The notes: generated from the letters alone by a model not told the origin. 64,000 nt of DNA from Falsiroseomonas sp051433165 (GCF_051433165.1 NZ_JBHMFS010000011.1:110892-174891); one strand, 5' to 3'; numbered from the stretch's first letter, positions 25,635-34,962 are shown. A program made the numbers and translations.

Positions 25635-26598
25635 CGGGGCTCTCCACCTGCGCGAAGAAGCGCAGTTTACGCAGATATTCCAACGGGTCCTTCCGGGTCA
25701 CCAGCGCATCCGCCGGCGTATGGGTCCAGTCATACAGGCGGGTCAGCAGGAAGCGGATGGCGGCACCGCGGCACAGCACCGGCAGGGCCGCGCATTCCGC
25801 CGGCGTCAGCGGCCGCACCGCCTGGTAGGTGGCCAGCAGCGCCCGCGCTTTGGTCAGGTTGAAGGCGCCATCGGCCTCGAAGCACCAGGCGTTCAGGCAG
25901 ACGGCGATGTCGTAGGCCAGCAGGTCGGTACAGGCGAAGTAGAAGTCGATGATGCCGGAGACGCGCGGCCGGCCCTCCGCATCGGGCAGGAAGAAGACGT
26001 TGTCGGGGAACATGTCCGCATGGATCTGCCCCACCGGCAGCGCGCCCGAGGCCGGCCAGCCGGCCAGGATGGCGGCGAGCTGGCTGTCCAGCTCCGCCAT
26101 CAGCCCGGGCTGCACCTCATCCCCGCGGCCGCGGCACGCCTCCAGCAGCGGCGCCCAGCCGGCCGGGCCGAGCGCGTTGGGCCGGCTTCCCGCGAAATCG
26201 CCGCTTGCCGCATGCAGCCGCGCCAGCGCGGTGCCGAGCGGCGCCAGGTGTTCCGGCCGCACCCGGCGCGGCCAGACGCCTTCCAGGAAGGTGCAGACCG
26301 CTGCTGGCCGCTGCGCCAATTCGCGCAGCGCCGCGCCATCGCGTCCACGCACCGGCGTGGGGCAGGCGAGCCCCGCCCGCGCCAGATGCTCCATCAGCCC
26401 GAGAAAATAGGGAAGCTCCGCCGGATCAACGCGCTTCTCGTACAGCGTGAGGATGAAATCGCCGCGTTCGGTCCGCAGCGCGTAGTTGGAATTCTCCACC
26501 CCCTCCGCGATGCCGCGGAAGGCGATCAATCCACCCAGCTCGTAATCGGCGAGGAAGGCGCGCAGCGCCTCATCCGTCACCTCGGTATAGACAGCCAT
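25618..26598 (-). CDS. thrB: Homoserine kinase, ThrB type II (aminoglycoside phosphotransferase fold)
   Basis: A 326-residue homoserine kinase of the protein-kinase-like family used by Alphaproteobacteria and Pseudomonas, not the GHMP-type ThrB of E. coli. It phosphorylates homoserine for threonine synthesis. The N-terminal lobe has GVENSNYAL, and the catalytic loop is GQIHADMFPDN with the metal-binding IIDFYFACTDLLAYD. It lies 10 bases after ispH. The homoserine dehydrogenase gene of the same pathway is also in this window, at 52 kb. Confidence 0.92.
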   Translation of the reverse strand: MAVYTEVTDEALRAFLADYELGGLIAFRGIAEGVENSNYALRTERGDFILTLYEKRVDPAELPYFLGLMEHLARAGLACPTPVRGRDGAALRELAQRPAAVCTFLEGVWPRRVRPEHLAPLGTALARLHAASGDFAGSRPNALGPAGWAPLLEACRGRGDEVQPGLMAELDSQLAAILAGWPASGALPVGQIHADMFPDNVFFLPDAEGRPRVSGIIDFYFACTDLLAYDIAVCLNAWCFEADGAFNLTKARALLATYQAVRPLTPAECAALPVLCRGAAIRFLLTRLYDWTHTPADALVTRKDPLEYLRKLRFFAQVESPGAIGA

Positions 26599-26608
26599 GG
26601 AGCGGGGT

Positions 26609-27577
26609 TTATTCGGCCGCGAGCGCGGGCGGAAGCCGGAACACCACCTTTTCCTCGGCCACCACCACTTCCTCGACCTCCAGCGTGAAGCGGGTGGCGA
26701 GTTTCGCCAGCACTTCCTCCACCAGCACTTCCGGAGCGCTGGCGCCGGCGGTCAGGCCGATGATGGTGCAGCCATCGGCCACGGCCGGGTCCAGCGCCGA
26801 ACCGCGTTGCACCAGCAGGGACCGCGCCGCGCCGGCACGCTTGGCCACTTCGGCCAGCCGCACGGAATTGCTGGAATTCGGCGCGCCGACCACGATCACC
26901 AGCTCCGCCCCGCGCGCCGCGATGGCCTTCACGGCCGCCTGGCGGTTGGTGGTGGCGTAGCAGATATCCTCCTTCGCCGGGCCGGCGATGGTGGGGAAGC
27001 GGCGCTGCAGGATGGCGACGATATCCGCGGTGTCGTCGACCGAAAGGGTTGTCTGCGTGGTGTAGGCCAGCGGCAGGTCGCCGGGCGGCACCACCGTCTC
27101 GGCCTGGGCCGAATCCTCCACCAGCGTCACGGCGCCGGGCGGCAACTGGCCCATGGTGCCGATCACCTCCGGATGGCCCTCATGCCCGATCAGCAGGATG
27201 TGGCGGCCGCGGGCGAAGTGGCGCTCCGCTTCCCGGTGCACCTTGGACACCAGCGGGCAGGTGGCATCGAGGGCGAACATCTTCCGCTGCGCCGCGGCTT
27301 CGGGCACCGATTTCGGCACCCCATGGGCGGAGAACACGACGGGCCGGCCATCATCCGGAATCTCGGAGAGTTCCTCGACGAAGACGGCGCCCTGGCGTTC
27401 CAGGCTTTCGACCACGAAGCGATTGTGGACGATCTCGTGCCGGACATAGACCGGCGCGCCGTGGCGTTTCAGCGCCTCCTCGACGATCTTGATGGCGCGA
27501 TCGACCCCGGCGCAGAATCCGCGCGGGCCGGCCAGCAGCACCTTCAGCCGAGGGGTGGGGGAGGAGGTGGGCATCAT
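26609..27577 (-). CDS. ispH: 4-hydroxy-3-methylbut-2-enyl diphosphate reductase
   Basis: IspH is the last MEP-pathway enzyme, making IPP and DMAPP with a [4Fe-4S] cluster. The three cluster cysteines are visible in GPRGFCAGV, LDATCPLV and EDICYATTNRQ, along with VYVRHEIVHN and the C-terminal LTAGASAPE. Start choice is uncertain: ATG codons at 27589, 27577 and 27574 are in frame, and the open frame continues upstream without similarity. I use 27577 (322 residues), which fits the usual length. First gene of the ispH-thrB-rnhA operon. Confidence 0.93.
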   Translation of the reverse strand: MMPTSSPTPRLKVLLAGPRGFCAGVDRAIKIVEEALKRHGAPVYVRHEIVHNRFVVESLERQGAVFVEELSEIPDDGRPVVFSAHGVPKSVPEAAAQRKMFALDATCPLVSKVHREAERHFARGRHILLIGHEGHPEVIGTMGQLPPGAVTLVEDSAQAETVVPPGDLPLAYTTQTTLSVDDTADIVAILQRRFPTIAGPAKEDICYATTNRQAAVKAIAARGAELVIVVGAPNSSNSVRLAEVAKRAGAARSLLVQRGSALDPAVADGCTIIGLTAGASAPEVLVEEVLAKLATRFTLEVEEVVVAEEKVVFRLPPALAAE

Positions 27578-27784
27578 GGTCTCGGGCATATGGTTGCTCG
27601 GTGCCTCGCTGCCCCCGGGGGTCTTGGCCCAGGGCTGCGCCCCGGGGGTGGGGCGGGGATGGTCGGACGGCGCCGGCGATGCGATAGACGCAACGTGGTG
27701 CCTTGGCGCCACCTTACCGGCTGCGGGGCCCGCTTCAAAGGCTCCGCTTCGCAACGGGCCGGCGGCGATGGGGGAGAGGGCGCG

Positions 27785-28333
27785 ATGGCACGAAGCAGCA
27801 TGGGTGTGGCGGCGCTGGCCGGGCTGGCATTGCTGGCCGCCTGTGGGAGCGACCAGGGCGCGACCACCAGCCAGGCGCCGTGCCCGCGCATCGTCATCCT
27901 GGCCGATGGCGCGGACCTCACGCGCTTTCGCGGCGGGGCCAGTGGCGACCTGACGGCGCTGATGGCAGATGCGCGGATCGCCGGCTTCCAGGCGAATTGC
28001 GATTTCGCCGGGCGGGACCGCCGCGCGCTGACCGTGCGGGTGACCCCGCGCTTCGAAGTGGAACGCGGGCCGGCGGCGGAAGGCCGGGTGCTGGACCTGC
28101 CCTGGTTCGTCGCCCTGACCGATGCCGGCGATGCCACCATGCTGGACCGCCAGGCCTTCACCAGCCGCGTCACCTTCGGCCCCAATGTGGTGCGCAACAC
28201 CATCCAGGGGCAGACGGCGCGGCTGACCGTGCCGCTGGGCCAGGGCGCCCGCGCCGTGGACTACACGGTGCGGGTCAGCTTGCAGCTGACGCCGGAGGAA
28301 CTCGCCCTGAACCGCGCCCGCGGGCCGCGCTGA
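27785..28333 (+). CDS. Hypothetical lipoprotein
   Basis: A 182-residue protein with a lipoprotein signal: MARSSMGVAALAGLALLAAC, where the last cysteine would be acylated. The mature part starts with a Ser/Thr/Gln linker, then CPRIVILADGADLTRFR and repeated beta-strand-like segments. I do not recognise a named family, though similar envelope lipoproteins are common in Rhodospirillales. GGGAGAGG lies upstream of the ATG. It is divergent from ispH; the 207 bases between them contain GC-rich inverted segments but no clear promoter. Confidence 0.65.
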   Translation: MARSSMGVAALAGLALLAACGSDQGATTSQAPCPRIVILADGADLTRFRGGASGDLTALMADARIAGFQANCDFAGRDRRALTVRVTPRFEVERGPAAEGRVLDLPWFVALTDAGDATMLDRQAFTSRVTFGPNVVRNTIQGQTARLTVPLGQGARAVDYTVRVSLQLTPEELALNRARGPR

Positions 28334-28334
28334 G

Positions 28335-28410
28335 GCGGCCCGCCTAATGGTCCCTTGGCCGCGCTGACGCGGCCCGCCTACTTGTCCCTTGGCCGCGCTG
28401 ACGCGGCCCA
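28335..28410. repeat. Tandem 34-bp repeat, each unit with a 7-bp hairpin
   Basis: Two adjacent 34-base units (28335-28368 and 28369-28402) differ at only two positions, and a third unit begins at 28403. Each junction forms GGCCGCG-CTGA-CGCGGCC. The array sits between a plus-strand lipoprotein gene and a minus-strand gene, so it may act as a two-way terminator, though there is no T tract. Confidence 0.75.
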
Positions 28411-28419
28411 GGGGCGTGA

Positions 28420-28890
28420 TCAGGCCGGCGCGTCGCCCGTATCGGCGATGAGGCCCGCGGCCTGGATCCCCGCCACGGCGCAGATCTCGTCCTTGTCCGA
28501 GACGTCGCCGGAGACACCGACGGCGCCCAGCACCGCGCCATCCGCCGCGCGCACCAGCACGCCGCCCGGCACCGGCACGGCACGGCCGCCCGCGAGGTCC
28601 GACAGCGCGTTCATGAAGCCGGGCATGGATTGGCTGCGCCGCGCCATCTCGCGGGACCCGAAGCCGAGCGCCATGGCGCCATAGGCCTTGCCCCAGGCGA
28701 TATCCGGCCGCAGCAGGCTGCTGCCATCTTCCTTCAGCGCCGCCTTGAGCTGGCCGCCGGCATCCAGCACCACCACGGTCAGCGGCGCGAGGCCCAGTTC
28801 GCGCCCCTTGGCGAGGGTTGCGTCCAGGATGGTGCGGGCAGCGGCAGCGGTGATGCCGTGCTGGAAGCCGGCGGGGGCCTGGTGGGTCAT
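28420..28890 (-). CDS. GlcG/HbpS-family haem-binding-like protein
   Basis: A 156-residue protein of the GlcG/HbpS (DUF336) family, recognised by TVVVLDAGGQLKAALKEDGS near the N-terminus, the KAYGAMALGFGSRE segment, and the C-terminal GAVGVSGDVSDKDE. Members include haem-binding sensors and proteins found beside glycolate or diol metabolism genes; the biochemical role is usually unknown. The ATG at 28890 is preceded by GGAG 11 bases away. It is 73 bases downstream of the 497-residue membrane protein and may belong to the ETF-QO operon. Confidence 0.8.
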   Translation of the reverse strand: MTHQAPAGFQHGITAAAARTILDATLAKGRELGLAPLTVVVLDAGGQLKAALKEDGSSLLRPDIAWGKAYGAMALGFGSREMARRSQSMPGFMNALSDLAGGRAVPVPGGVLVRAADGAVLGAVGVSGDVSDKDEICAVAGIQAAGLIADTGDAPA

Positions 28891-28963
28891 GGTCGGGGGT
28901 TCTCCGATGGGGTTGCTGGTGTCCTGTGCCCGCAACCGCGCCGCGCGGGAAGGGGGAAGGGGG

Positions 28964-30457
28964 TCAGCGGATCGGCTGGGTCACCGGCTCGCCGCGGCTG
29001 CCATCCGCATAGATCGCGGCGAGGCCGAGCAGGCGGGCTTCCTCCGGCGGGGTGATCTCCACCACGATGCGCGGGGCATCGCCGGCCAGCAGCACCGCGT
29101 CCGGCACCCCCACCGGCACGCGCCGTGGCGTGGGTTCGATCTCGGTCCACCATTCGATGGCAAGCAGCCCGGCCCGCAGCGCGCCGGAGATGGGCAGGGG
29201 GTTCACCTGGCCGGGCGCGGTCCAACCGGGCTGATACAGGGCGAAGGGGCCCTGGCGGCGCAGCGCCTGCTGCGCCTGGGCGCGGATGGCCGCGGCCGGG
29301 TCGAAATCATGGACCAGCTCGGCGGCGGCCACGCCGTCCCGGTCCAGGTAGCGCAGCACCAGGCTTTGCGGTGCGAAGGGGCGCGGCAGGCGGAGGGTGG
29401 GCACGCCATCCTCCCGCGGCACCTCCACCCAGTCCTCGCCCCGGCGAAGCTGCACGGCGCGGGCCGGCTCCGGCAGGGCCAGGCGCAGCAGGATGGGCTG
29501 GTCGGGCAGGCCGGGGGGTGGCGCCAGGGTGGTGACGGTCAGGCGCCGCGCCGCCACTTCGCGCACCCAATCCAGCGCGGTCACGCCCTGGCGCAGCAGC
29601 CGGGCGCGGGCGGGGTCGAGGAAGCGGGCCTCGAAGGTTGCGAAGCGGGCGTCGTCGGCGAAGGCTTCCACTGCCGGGGCGATCCGCGCCGCCTCCGCCA
29701 CGGTGGGGCCGGCGGGCAGGGTGGCGGCGATGCGGGCATGGGCCAGCGCGGCGAGGCGGATCAGCGCATCCGGCCCACCGCTTTCCATGGCTTCCAGCGC
29801 TGCCTCCCGGCCGGCGGCATCGGGCAGGCGCAGCGCAGCCAGCAGCGTGGCGGCCTCCGGAGGAAGCGGGGCGATTTCCAGGATCGACCGCGCATCCGGC
29901 CAGCCCATCAGCGCCGCATGCAGCAGCAGCGCATCCGGCCGCGGTGCCTCCAGGGCCAGGACGAGCGCCGTTGCGGCGCCGCGACGGTCGCCGCGCGCAT
30001 CCAGCGCCAGGGCGTTGAACAGATGCTCGTCCGAGGAGGCCGGGTAGGGCCGCGGGCGGGGGTGCGGCGCGGCCAAGGCGGCGCGCAGGCGGTCCTCCGG
30101 CCAGGGTGGTGGTGGCGGCAGGTGCAGCGCCGCGGCCTGCCACACCGCGACCGCCGGCAGATGCGCGGCCAGCAGCCCGCGCGGCTCCGCGCCAATCTGC
30201 GCCGCGGCAATGCCCGCCAGCCCCAGCAGTAGCCCGGCCACCCTGCCGGCCGCACGCTGCGTCTGGCGGGCCAGCGTCAGCGCCCACAACAGGGCAAGAC
30301 CGAGCGCCAGAAGCCCGGCCAGCGGCAGCACCGGCTGCGCCAGATCAGCCGCCAGGCCAAGCAGCAGGCCCAGCGCAACGAAGGGCTGCGCCAGCCGAAC
30401 CGGCGCCAGCCGCGCCCGGGACCGGCGGGCCGGCCCCCTGCCGATGGCCGCGCTCAT
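28964..30457 (-). CDS. Uncharacterised membrane-anchored protein with helical-repeat region
   Basis: I do not recognise this 497-residue protein. Residues about 22-100 contain three or four hydrophobic helices (FVALGLLLGLAADLAQPVLP; LAGLLALGLALLWALTLA; VAGLLLGLAGIAAAQIGA). Residues about 140-310 look alpha-helical and repeat-like (alanine-rich, TPR-like pairs), and the C-terminal 180 residues look like beta-rich domains (ITPPEEARLLGLAAIYADGS). It starts 24 bases after the ETF-QO stop, so the two are probably co-transcribed. No catalytic motif is apparent. Confidence 0.6.
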   Translation of the reverse strand: MSAAIGRGPARRSRARLAPVRLAQPFVALGLLLGLAADLAQPVLPLAGLLALGLALLWALTLARQTQRAAGRVAGLLLGLAGIAAAQIGAEPRGLLAAHLPAVAVWQAAALHLPPPPPWPEDRLRAALAAPHPRPRPYPASSDEHLFNALALDARGDRRGAATALVLALEAPRPDALLLHAALMGWPDARSILEIAPLPPEAATLLAALRLPDAAGREAALEAMESGGPDALIRLAALAHARIAATLPAGPTVAEAARIAPAVEAFADDARFATFEARFLDPARARLLRQGVTALDWVREVAARRLTVTTLAPPPGLPDQPILLRLALPEPARAVQLRRGEDWVEVPREDGVPTLRLPRPFAPQSLVLRYLDRDGVAAAELVHDFDPAAAIRAQAQQALRRQGPFALYQPGWTAPGQVNPLPISGALRAGLLAIEWWTEIEPTPRRVPVGVPDAVLLAGDAPRIVVEITPPEEARLLGLAAIYADGSRGEPVTQPIR

Positions 30458-30481
30458 GCCTGGCCGGGTGGCGCGGCGGCG

Positions 30482-32131
30482 CTACATGCCGCCGATGTAG
30501 TTCGGGCCACCGCCACCTTCCGGGGTCTTCCAGTCGATGTTCTGCAGCGGGTCCTTGATGTCGCAGGTTTTGCAATGGACGCAGTTCTGCGAGTTGATCA
30601 CGAGGTGCATCTCGCCCTCGCCATTGCCGGCCTCGGCGCCGACTGCCTCATACACCGCGGCCGGGCAGTAGCGGCTTTCGGGAGAGGCGAATTTCTGCCA
30701 GTTCGTGCCCTTCCAGGCGGCGGGGTCGCGCAGCACCAGGTGGCTCGGCTGGTGTTCCTCATGGTTTGTGTTGGACAGGAAGACCGAGGACAGGCGGTCG
30801 AAGGTCAGCACGCCATCCGGCTTCGGGTAGGCGATCTTCTTGGCCTCCGCCGCGGGCTTCAGCGTGTCATGGTCCGCATGGTGGCCCCAGGTCCAGGGCG
30901 CCTTGCCGCGCAGCACGTAGGTATCCAGCGCCGCGGCCGCCATGCCGCCCCAGAAGCCATACTTCGCGAAGCCGGGGCGGATGTTGCGCACGCCTTCCAG
31001 CTCGGCCCAGACCCAGCTGGCCTTCAGCGCCGTGGGGTAGCTCTCCAGCTCCGGCGCGGGGGCCTCGCCGTCCAGCGCCGCCGCGATGGCGTCCGCCGCC
31101 ACCATGCCGGACTTCATGGATGTATGCGTGCCCTTGATCTTCGGCACGTTGAGGAAGCCGGCGGCATCGCCGACCAGCATGCCGCCCGGGAACACCAGCT
31201 TCGGCACCGCCTGGATGCCACCCTCGTTCAGCGCGCGGGCGCCATAGGCGATGCGCTTGCCGCCTTCCAGGAAGCCGCGCACGGCGGGGTGCGTCTTGAA
31301 GCGCTGGAACTCATCGAAGGGCGACAGCCAGGGATTCGGATAATCCAGCCCGACGACGAAGCCGACCGAGACCAGGTTGTCCCCCAGCATGTACAGCCAG
31401 GACCCGCCATAGGTGTCCGATGACAGCGGCCAGCCGGTGGAATGCCACACCAGGCCCGGCTTATGCTTGTCCTTCGGGATCTCCCACAGCTCCTTCATCC
31501 CCAGCGCATAGGTCTGCGGCGCCACGCCCTCGCGCAGGTTGAAGGTCTCGAACAGCATCTTGGCGAGGCTGCCGCGGCAGCCCTCCGCGAACACCGTGTA
31601 GGTGGCGCGCAGCTCCATGCCCGGCTCATAGGACGGGCCCTTGCTGCCATCCTTCTGGATGCCGGCGACACCGGCGACCACGCCCTTGACCTGGCCGTCC
31701 TCGATGATGGGCTGGGAGGCGGCGAAGCCCGGGTAGAGCTCCACCCCCAGCGCCTCGGCCTTGGCGCCCAGCCAGCGGCAGACATTGCCGAGGGAGACGA
31801 CGTAGTTGCCCTCATTGTGCATCTGCGGCGGGGTCGGCAGCTTGAAGCCGCGCGTTTCCGTCAGCATCATGAAACGGTCGTCGGTGACGGCGGTGGCGAG
31901 TGCCGGCGGATCGTCGCGCCAGTCCGGGATCAGCTCATCCAGCGCACGGGGTTCGAGCACGGCGCCGGACAGGATATGCGCGCCGATCTCGCCGCCCTTC
32001 TCAACCAGGCACACATTGGTGTCCGGGCGGGCCTGTTTCAGCCGGATGGCGGTGGCGAGGCCGGCGGGGCCGCCGCCCACCACCAGCACGTCGAACTCCA
32101 TCGATTCCCGCTGCTCGGCCGCATCCGACAT
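30482..32131 (-). CDS. Electron transfer flavoprotein-ubiquinone oxidoreductase
   Basis: A 549-residue ETF-QO (ETFDH family), passing electrons from reduced ETF (fatty-acid and amino-acid dehydrogenation) to ubiquinone at the membrane. The N-terminal FAD site is DVLVVGGGPAGLATAIRL, followed by LVEKGGEIGAHILSGAVLEP. The C-terminal 4Fe-4S cluster cysteines are in RYCPAAVYE and NCVHCKTCDIKDP. The ATG at 32131 has GGAGGAA just upstream; an ATG 17 codons earlier is less likely. It heads an operon with the 497-residue membrane protein. The ETF subunits are not in the window. Confidence 0.95.
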   Translation of the reverse strand: MSDAAEQRESMEFDVLVVGGGPAGLATAIRLKQARPDTNVCLVEKGGEIGAHILSGAVLEPRALDELIPDWRDDPPALATAVTDDRFMMLTETRGFKLPTPPQMHNEGNYVVSLGNVCRWLGAKAEALGVELYPGFAASQPIIEDGQVKGVVAGVAGIQKDGSKGPSYEPGMELRATYTVFAEGCRGSLAKMLFETFNLREGVAPQTYALGMKELWEIPKDKHKPGLVWHSTGWPLSSDTYGGSWLYMLGDNLVSVGFVVGLDYPNPWLSPFDEFQRFKTHPAVRGFLEGGKRIAYGARALNEGGIQAVPKLVFPGGMLVGDAAGFLNVPKIKGTHTSMKSGMVAADAIAAALDGEAPAPELESYPTALKASWVWAELEGVRNIRPGFAKYGFWGGMAAAALDTYVLRGKAPWTWGHHADHDTLKPAAEAKKIAYPKPDGVLTFDRLSSVFLSNTNHEEHQPSHLVLRDPAAWKGTNWQKFASPESRYCPAAVYEAVGAEAGNGEGEMHLVINSQNCVHCKTCDIKDPLQNIDWKTPEGGGGPNYIGGM

Positions 32132-32218
32132 CGCTGTTCCTCCGGCGTTCCTGATGACAGTGGATGTAGCGTCGCCACCCATTGCGCGGAACCCCGGCGC
32201 GGCCTGATATCACGTCCC

Positions 32219-33013
32219 ATGCAGGCAGGATTGCGCGAGGAACTGCTGGCCGCGCTACGGCTGCAGATCGATTGGGGGGTGGATGAGGCGCTGGATGCGG
32301 CGCCGCTGGACCGCTTTGCCGCGCCCGCGCCGCCCCGTGAACAGGCCGCCGCCCCGCTGCCCATACCCGCGGTCACCACGCCCGCCCTGCCAGCCATCGC
32401 GACGCCCGCCGCCATCGCCACCGGCCGCGCGGCAGAAGCGGACAGCCTGGAGGCGCTGCGCGCCGCCATCGCGGACACCGACAGCCCGCTGCGCGACACC
32501 GCCACCAACCTGGTCTTCGCCGATGGCGTGGCGGATTCCGGCCTGATGCTGGTGGGCGAGGCGCCGGGCGCGGATGAGGACCGGCTCGGCCGGCCCTTCG
32601 TCGGCGTCTCCGGCCAGTTGCTGGACCGGATGATGGCCAGCATCGGGCTGGAGCGGTCGAAGAATTTCTACCTGACCAACATCCTGCCCTGGCGGCCGCC
32701 CGGCAACCGCACGCCGACGGATGGCGAGATCGCGCTGTTCCTGCCCTTCCTGCTGCGCCACATTGCCCTGGTGCGGCCGCGCCACATCCTGCTGCTGGGT
32801 GGCACCCCCGCCAAATCCCTGCTGCGGGCGAAGGACGGGATCACGCGCCTGCGCGGCCGCTGGCACAGCCTGCCGATGGAACAGGGCGCCATCCCGGCGC
32901 TGCCCACACTCCACCCTGCCTATCTGCTGCGCAGCCCCGCGGCCAAGCGCGAGGCCTGGGCCGACCTGGTCTTGTTGCGGCGCACTTTGGATGGCGAGGC
33001 GGCCGCAGGTTAA
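32219..33013 (+). CDS. Uracil-DNA glycosylase, family 4-like, lacking all cysteines
   Basis: A 264-residue protein. The first 85 residues are a Pro/Ala linker; then come the uracil-DNA glycosylase motifs: MLVGEAPGADEDRLGRPFVG (motif 1) and PTLHPAYLLRSPAAK (motif 2), with NILPWRPPGNRTPT between. These are typical of family 4 enzymes in Alphaproteobacteria, which remove uracil from DNA. Family 4 normally binds a 4Fe-4S cluster through cysteines; here there is not a single cysteine in the whole protein, and positions where relatives have Cys read DSPLRDTATN and EIALFLPF. Activity is therefore plausible but cluster binding is not. Confidence 0.85.
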   Translation: MQAGLREELLAALRLQIDWGVDEALDAAPLDRFAAPAPPREQAAAPLPIPAVTTPALPAIATPAAIATGRAAEADSLEALRAAIADTDSPLRDTATNLVFADGVADSGLMLVGEAPGADEDRLGRPFVGVSGQLLDRMMASIGLERSKNFYLTNILPWRPPGNRTPTDGEIALFLPFLLRHIALVRPRHILLLGGTPAKSLLRAKDGITRLRGRWHSLPMEQGAIPALPTLHPAYLLRSPAAKREAWADLVLLRRTLDGEAAAG

Positions 33014-33135
33014 ATTATCTAAATGAGCATGGTCCGTTAAGGGTTTGATTCACATCAGACCGGAACGAATCGAGGCACCGCGCCATAATTGCAGGGTTGC
33101 CAGGGGCTTAGCCATGCCGTTAGGGGTGGCGCGCC

Positions 33136-34962
33136 ATGCAAGCGCTCTGCCAAATGGCCCGGCGTTCCCCTGCCGCAGACCGCCTCCGCAACTCCGCGAA
33201 GGCCCTGCTGCTGGGGGCGACATTGACGTTGGGGGCTCAGGTCCCTGCCGTCGCGCAACGGGTCGAACAGGCCGCCATGAGCGTTCCGAATCCTGCGGTG
33301 CAGGGCCGGGACGCCGGGTTCCCGCAACCCCTAGCGCCGTCGGATGCGGCGCGCCTTCGGCGTATCTTCGCGTTGCAGGCCCGGAGCGAGACCACCCCGG
33401 CGATGCGGGAGGTGGAGCGCCTTCAGGACCGCCGCTTGGTCGGCCATGTGCTGGCCGATCGCTGGCTGAACGCCGGTGTGACGCCACCCCTGCCGGAGGT
33501 GGTGGCCTGGCTGACGGATTTCAGCGACCACCCCGATGCCACCGCCATCCATGCCATCCTGGTGCGCCGGGCGCCGTCCGGCATGGCGCTGCCGGCCGCC
33601 CCGGCGCAGGAATCGCTGTCCGACAGCACCGATGTGGTGCCCGAGGAACGGGAGCCCACCACCGCCCGCCGTATCACCCGCCACCCGCCGCTGGACCGCA
33701 CCGTGCGCGAACGGGCGCGGGATGGTGACATCGCCGGCGCCCTGGCCGCCATCGAGCGCAGCCGCGCCAGCGGCGCCTATGCCGCACTGCTGAAGGCGGA
33801 GGCGGCGCAGGCTCTGCTGCAACAGGGCCGCGACGAGGAGGCCTTCCGGATCGCCGCAGACGCCGCGCGGGATTCCGGCGGCAGCGCCTTTCCCGGCTAC
33901 ATCGCGGGGCTGGCCGCCTGGGCGCTGAACCGCCCGGAAGCGGCGCTGGCCTATTTCGAACACGCCGCGCGGTCCGAGATCGCGGCGCCGGCCACCCGCG
34001 CTGCCGCCGCCTTCTGGACCGCCCGCGCCGCGGTGCGCGCCCGCAGGCCGCAGGCCTATGTGCCCTGGATGATGCAGGCGGCGCAGGAGCCGCGGACCTT
34101 CTACGGCCTGGTCGCCCGCCGCGCCCTCGGCCTGCCCATGGGCTTCGCCTGGGAGCGGGAAGTGGCCGGGGCGAATGAGGCCGCCGCCATCGCCGAGACC
34201 GCCGGCGGCTGGCGCGCCCTGGCGCTGCTCCAGATCGGCCAGGAAGCGAGGGCGGAGGCCGAATTGCGCGCGCTGTGGCCGCGCGTGCAGGGCAATGCCG
34301 GGGTGGTGCGGGCGATGCTGCTCGTGGCGACCCAGGCCAACATGCCGGACCTCGCCTCCCAGCTCGCCTCGCTGTCGCAATCCGCCGATGGGCGGCCGCG
34401 CGACTTCGCCCGCTTCCCGCTGCCGCGGCTGCAGCCGATGCACGGCTTCCGCATGGACCCGGCGCTGGTCTATGCGCTGGCGCGGCAGGAATCCAACTTC
34501 AACCCGGCCGCCATATCCCCGGCCGGGGCGCGCGGCATCCTGCAGATCATGCCGGCCACCGCCAGCTACATCACCGGCGACAGCAGCCTGCGCGGTGCCA
34601 ACATCGCCCGGCTGCATGACCCGGCCTTCTCGCTGGAGCTGGGCCAGCGCTATGTCCACTACCTGGCCGCCAACAGCCGGGTGAATGGCGACCTGATCCG
34701 GCTGCTGGCCGCCTACAACAACGGCCCCGGCAACCTGTCCCGCTGGCTGCCGGCGGTACAGCACCGGTCCGACCCCTTCCTGTTCATCGAGAGCATCCCG
34801 GTTGGGGAAACGCGGGCCTTCGTGCAGCGGGTGCTGGCCTATTCCTGGATCTATGCGGCGCGCCTCGGCCTGCCTTCGCCGTCGCTGGATGCGCTGGCCA
34901 CCGGGCGCTTCCCGCAATTCCAGGCGGCGCCCGCCGTCGCTGCGATGCTGATCTCGCGCTGA
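33136..34962 (+). CDS. Soluble lytic transglycosylase, Slt70-like
   Basis: A 608-residue periplasmic protein with an N-terminal signal (LLLGATLTLGAQVPAVAQ), a long alpha-superhelical region made of short helical pairs, and a C-terminal lysozyme-like SLT domain. The catalytic glutamate is in ALARQESNFNPAAISPAGAR, followed by GILQIMPATA and LLAAYNNGPGNLSRW. It cleaves peptidoglycan to 1,6-anhydro-muropeptides. The 122 bases before it are unusually AT-rich at their start (TTAAATTATCTAAAT) and probably hold the promoter. Confidence 0.92.
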   Translation: MQALCQMARRSPAADRLRNSAKALLLGATLTLGAQVPAVAQRVEQAAMSVPNPAVQGRDAGFPQPLAPSDAARLRRIFALQARSETTPAMREVERLQDRRLVGHVLADRWLNAGVTPPLPEVVAWLTDFSDHPDATAIHAILVRRAPSGMALPAAPAQESLSDSTDVVPEEREPTTARRITRHPPLDRTVRERARDGDIAGALAAIERSRASGAYAALLKAEAAQALLQQGRDEEAFRIAADAARDSGGSAFPGYIAGLAAWALNRPEAALAYFEHAARSEIAAPATRAAAAFWTARAAVRARRPQAYVPWMMQAAQEPRTFYGLVARRALGLPMGFAWEREVAGANEAAAIAETAGGWRALALLQIGQEARAEAELRALWPRVQGNAGVVRAMLLVATQANMPDLASQLASLSQSADGRPRDFARFPLPRLQPMHGFRMDPALVYALARQESNFNPAAISPAGARGILQIMPATASYITGDSSLRGANIARLHDPAFSLELGQRYVHYLAANSRVNGDLIRLLAAYNNGPGNLSRWLPAVQHRSDPFLFIESIPVGETRAFVQRVLAYSWIYAARLGLPSPSLDALATGRFPQFQAAPAVAAMLISR

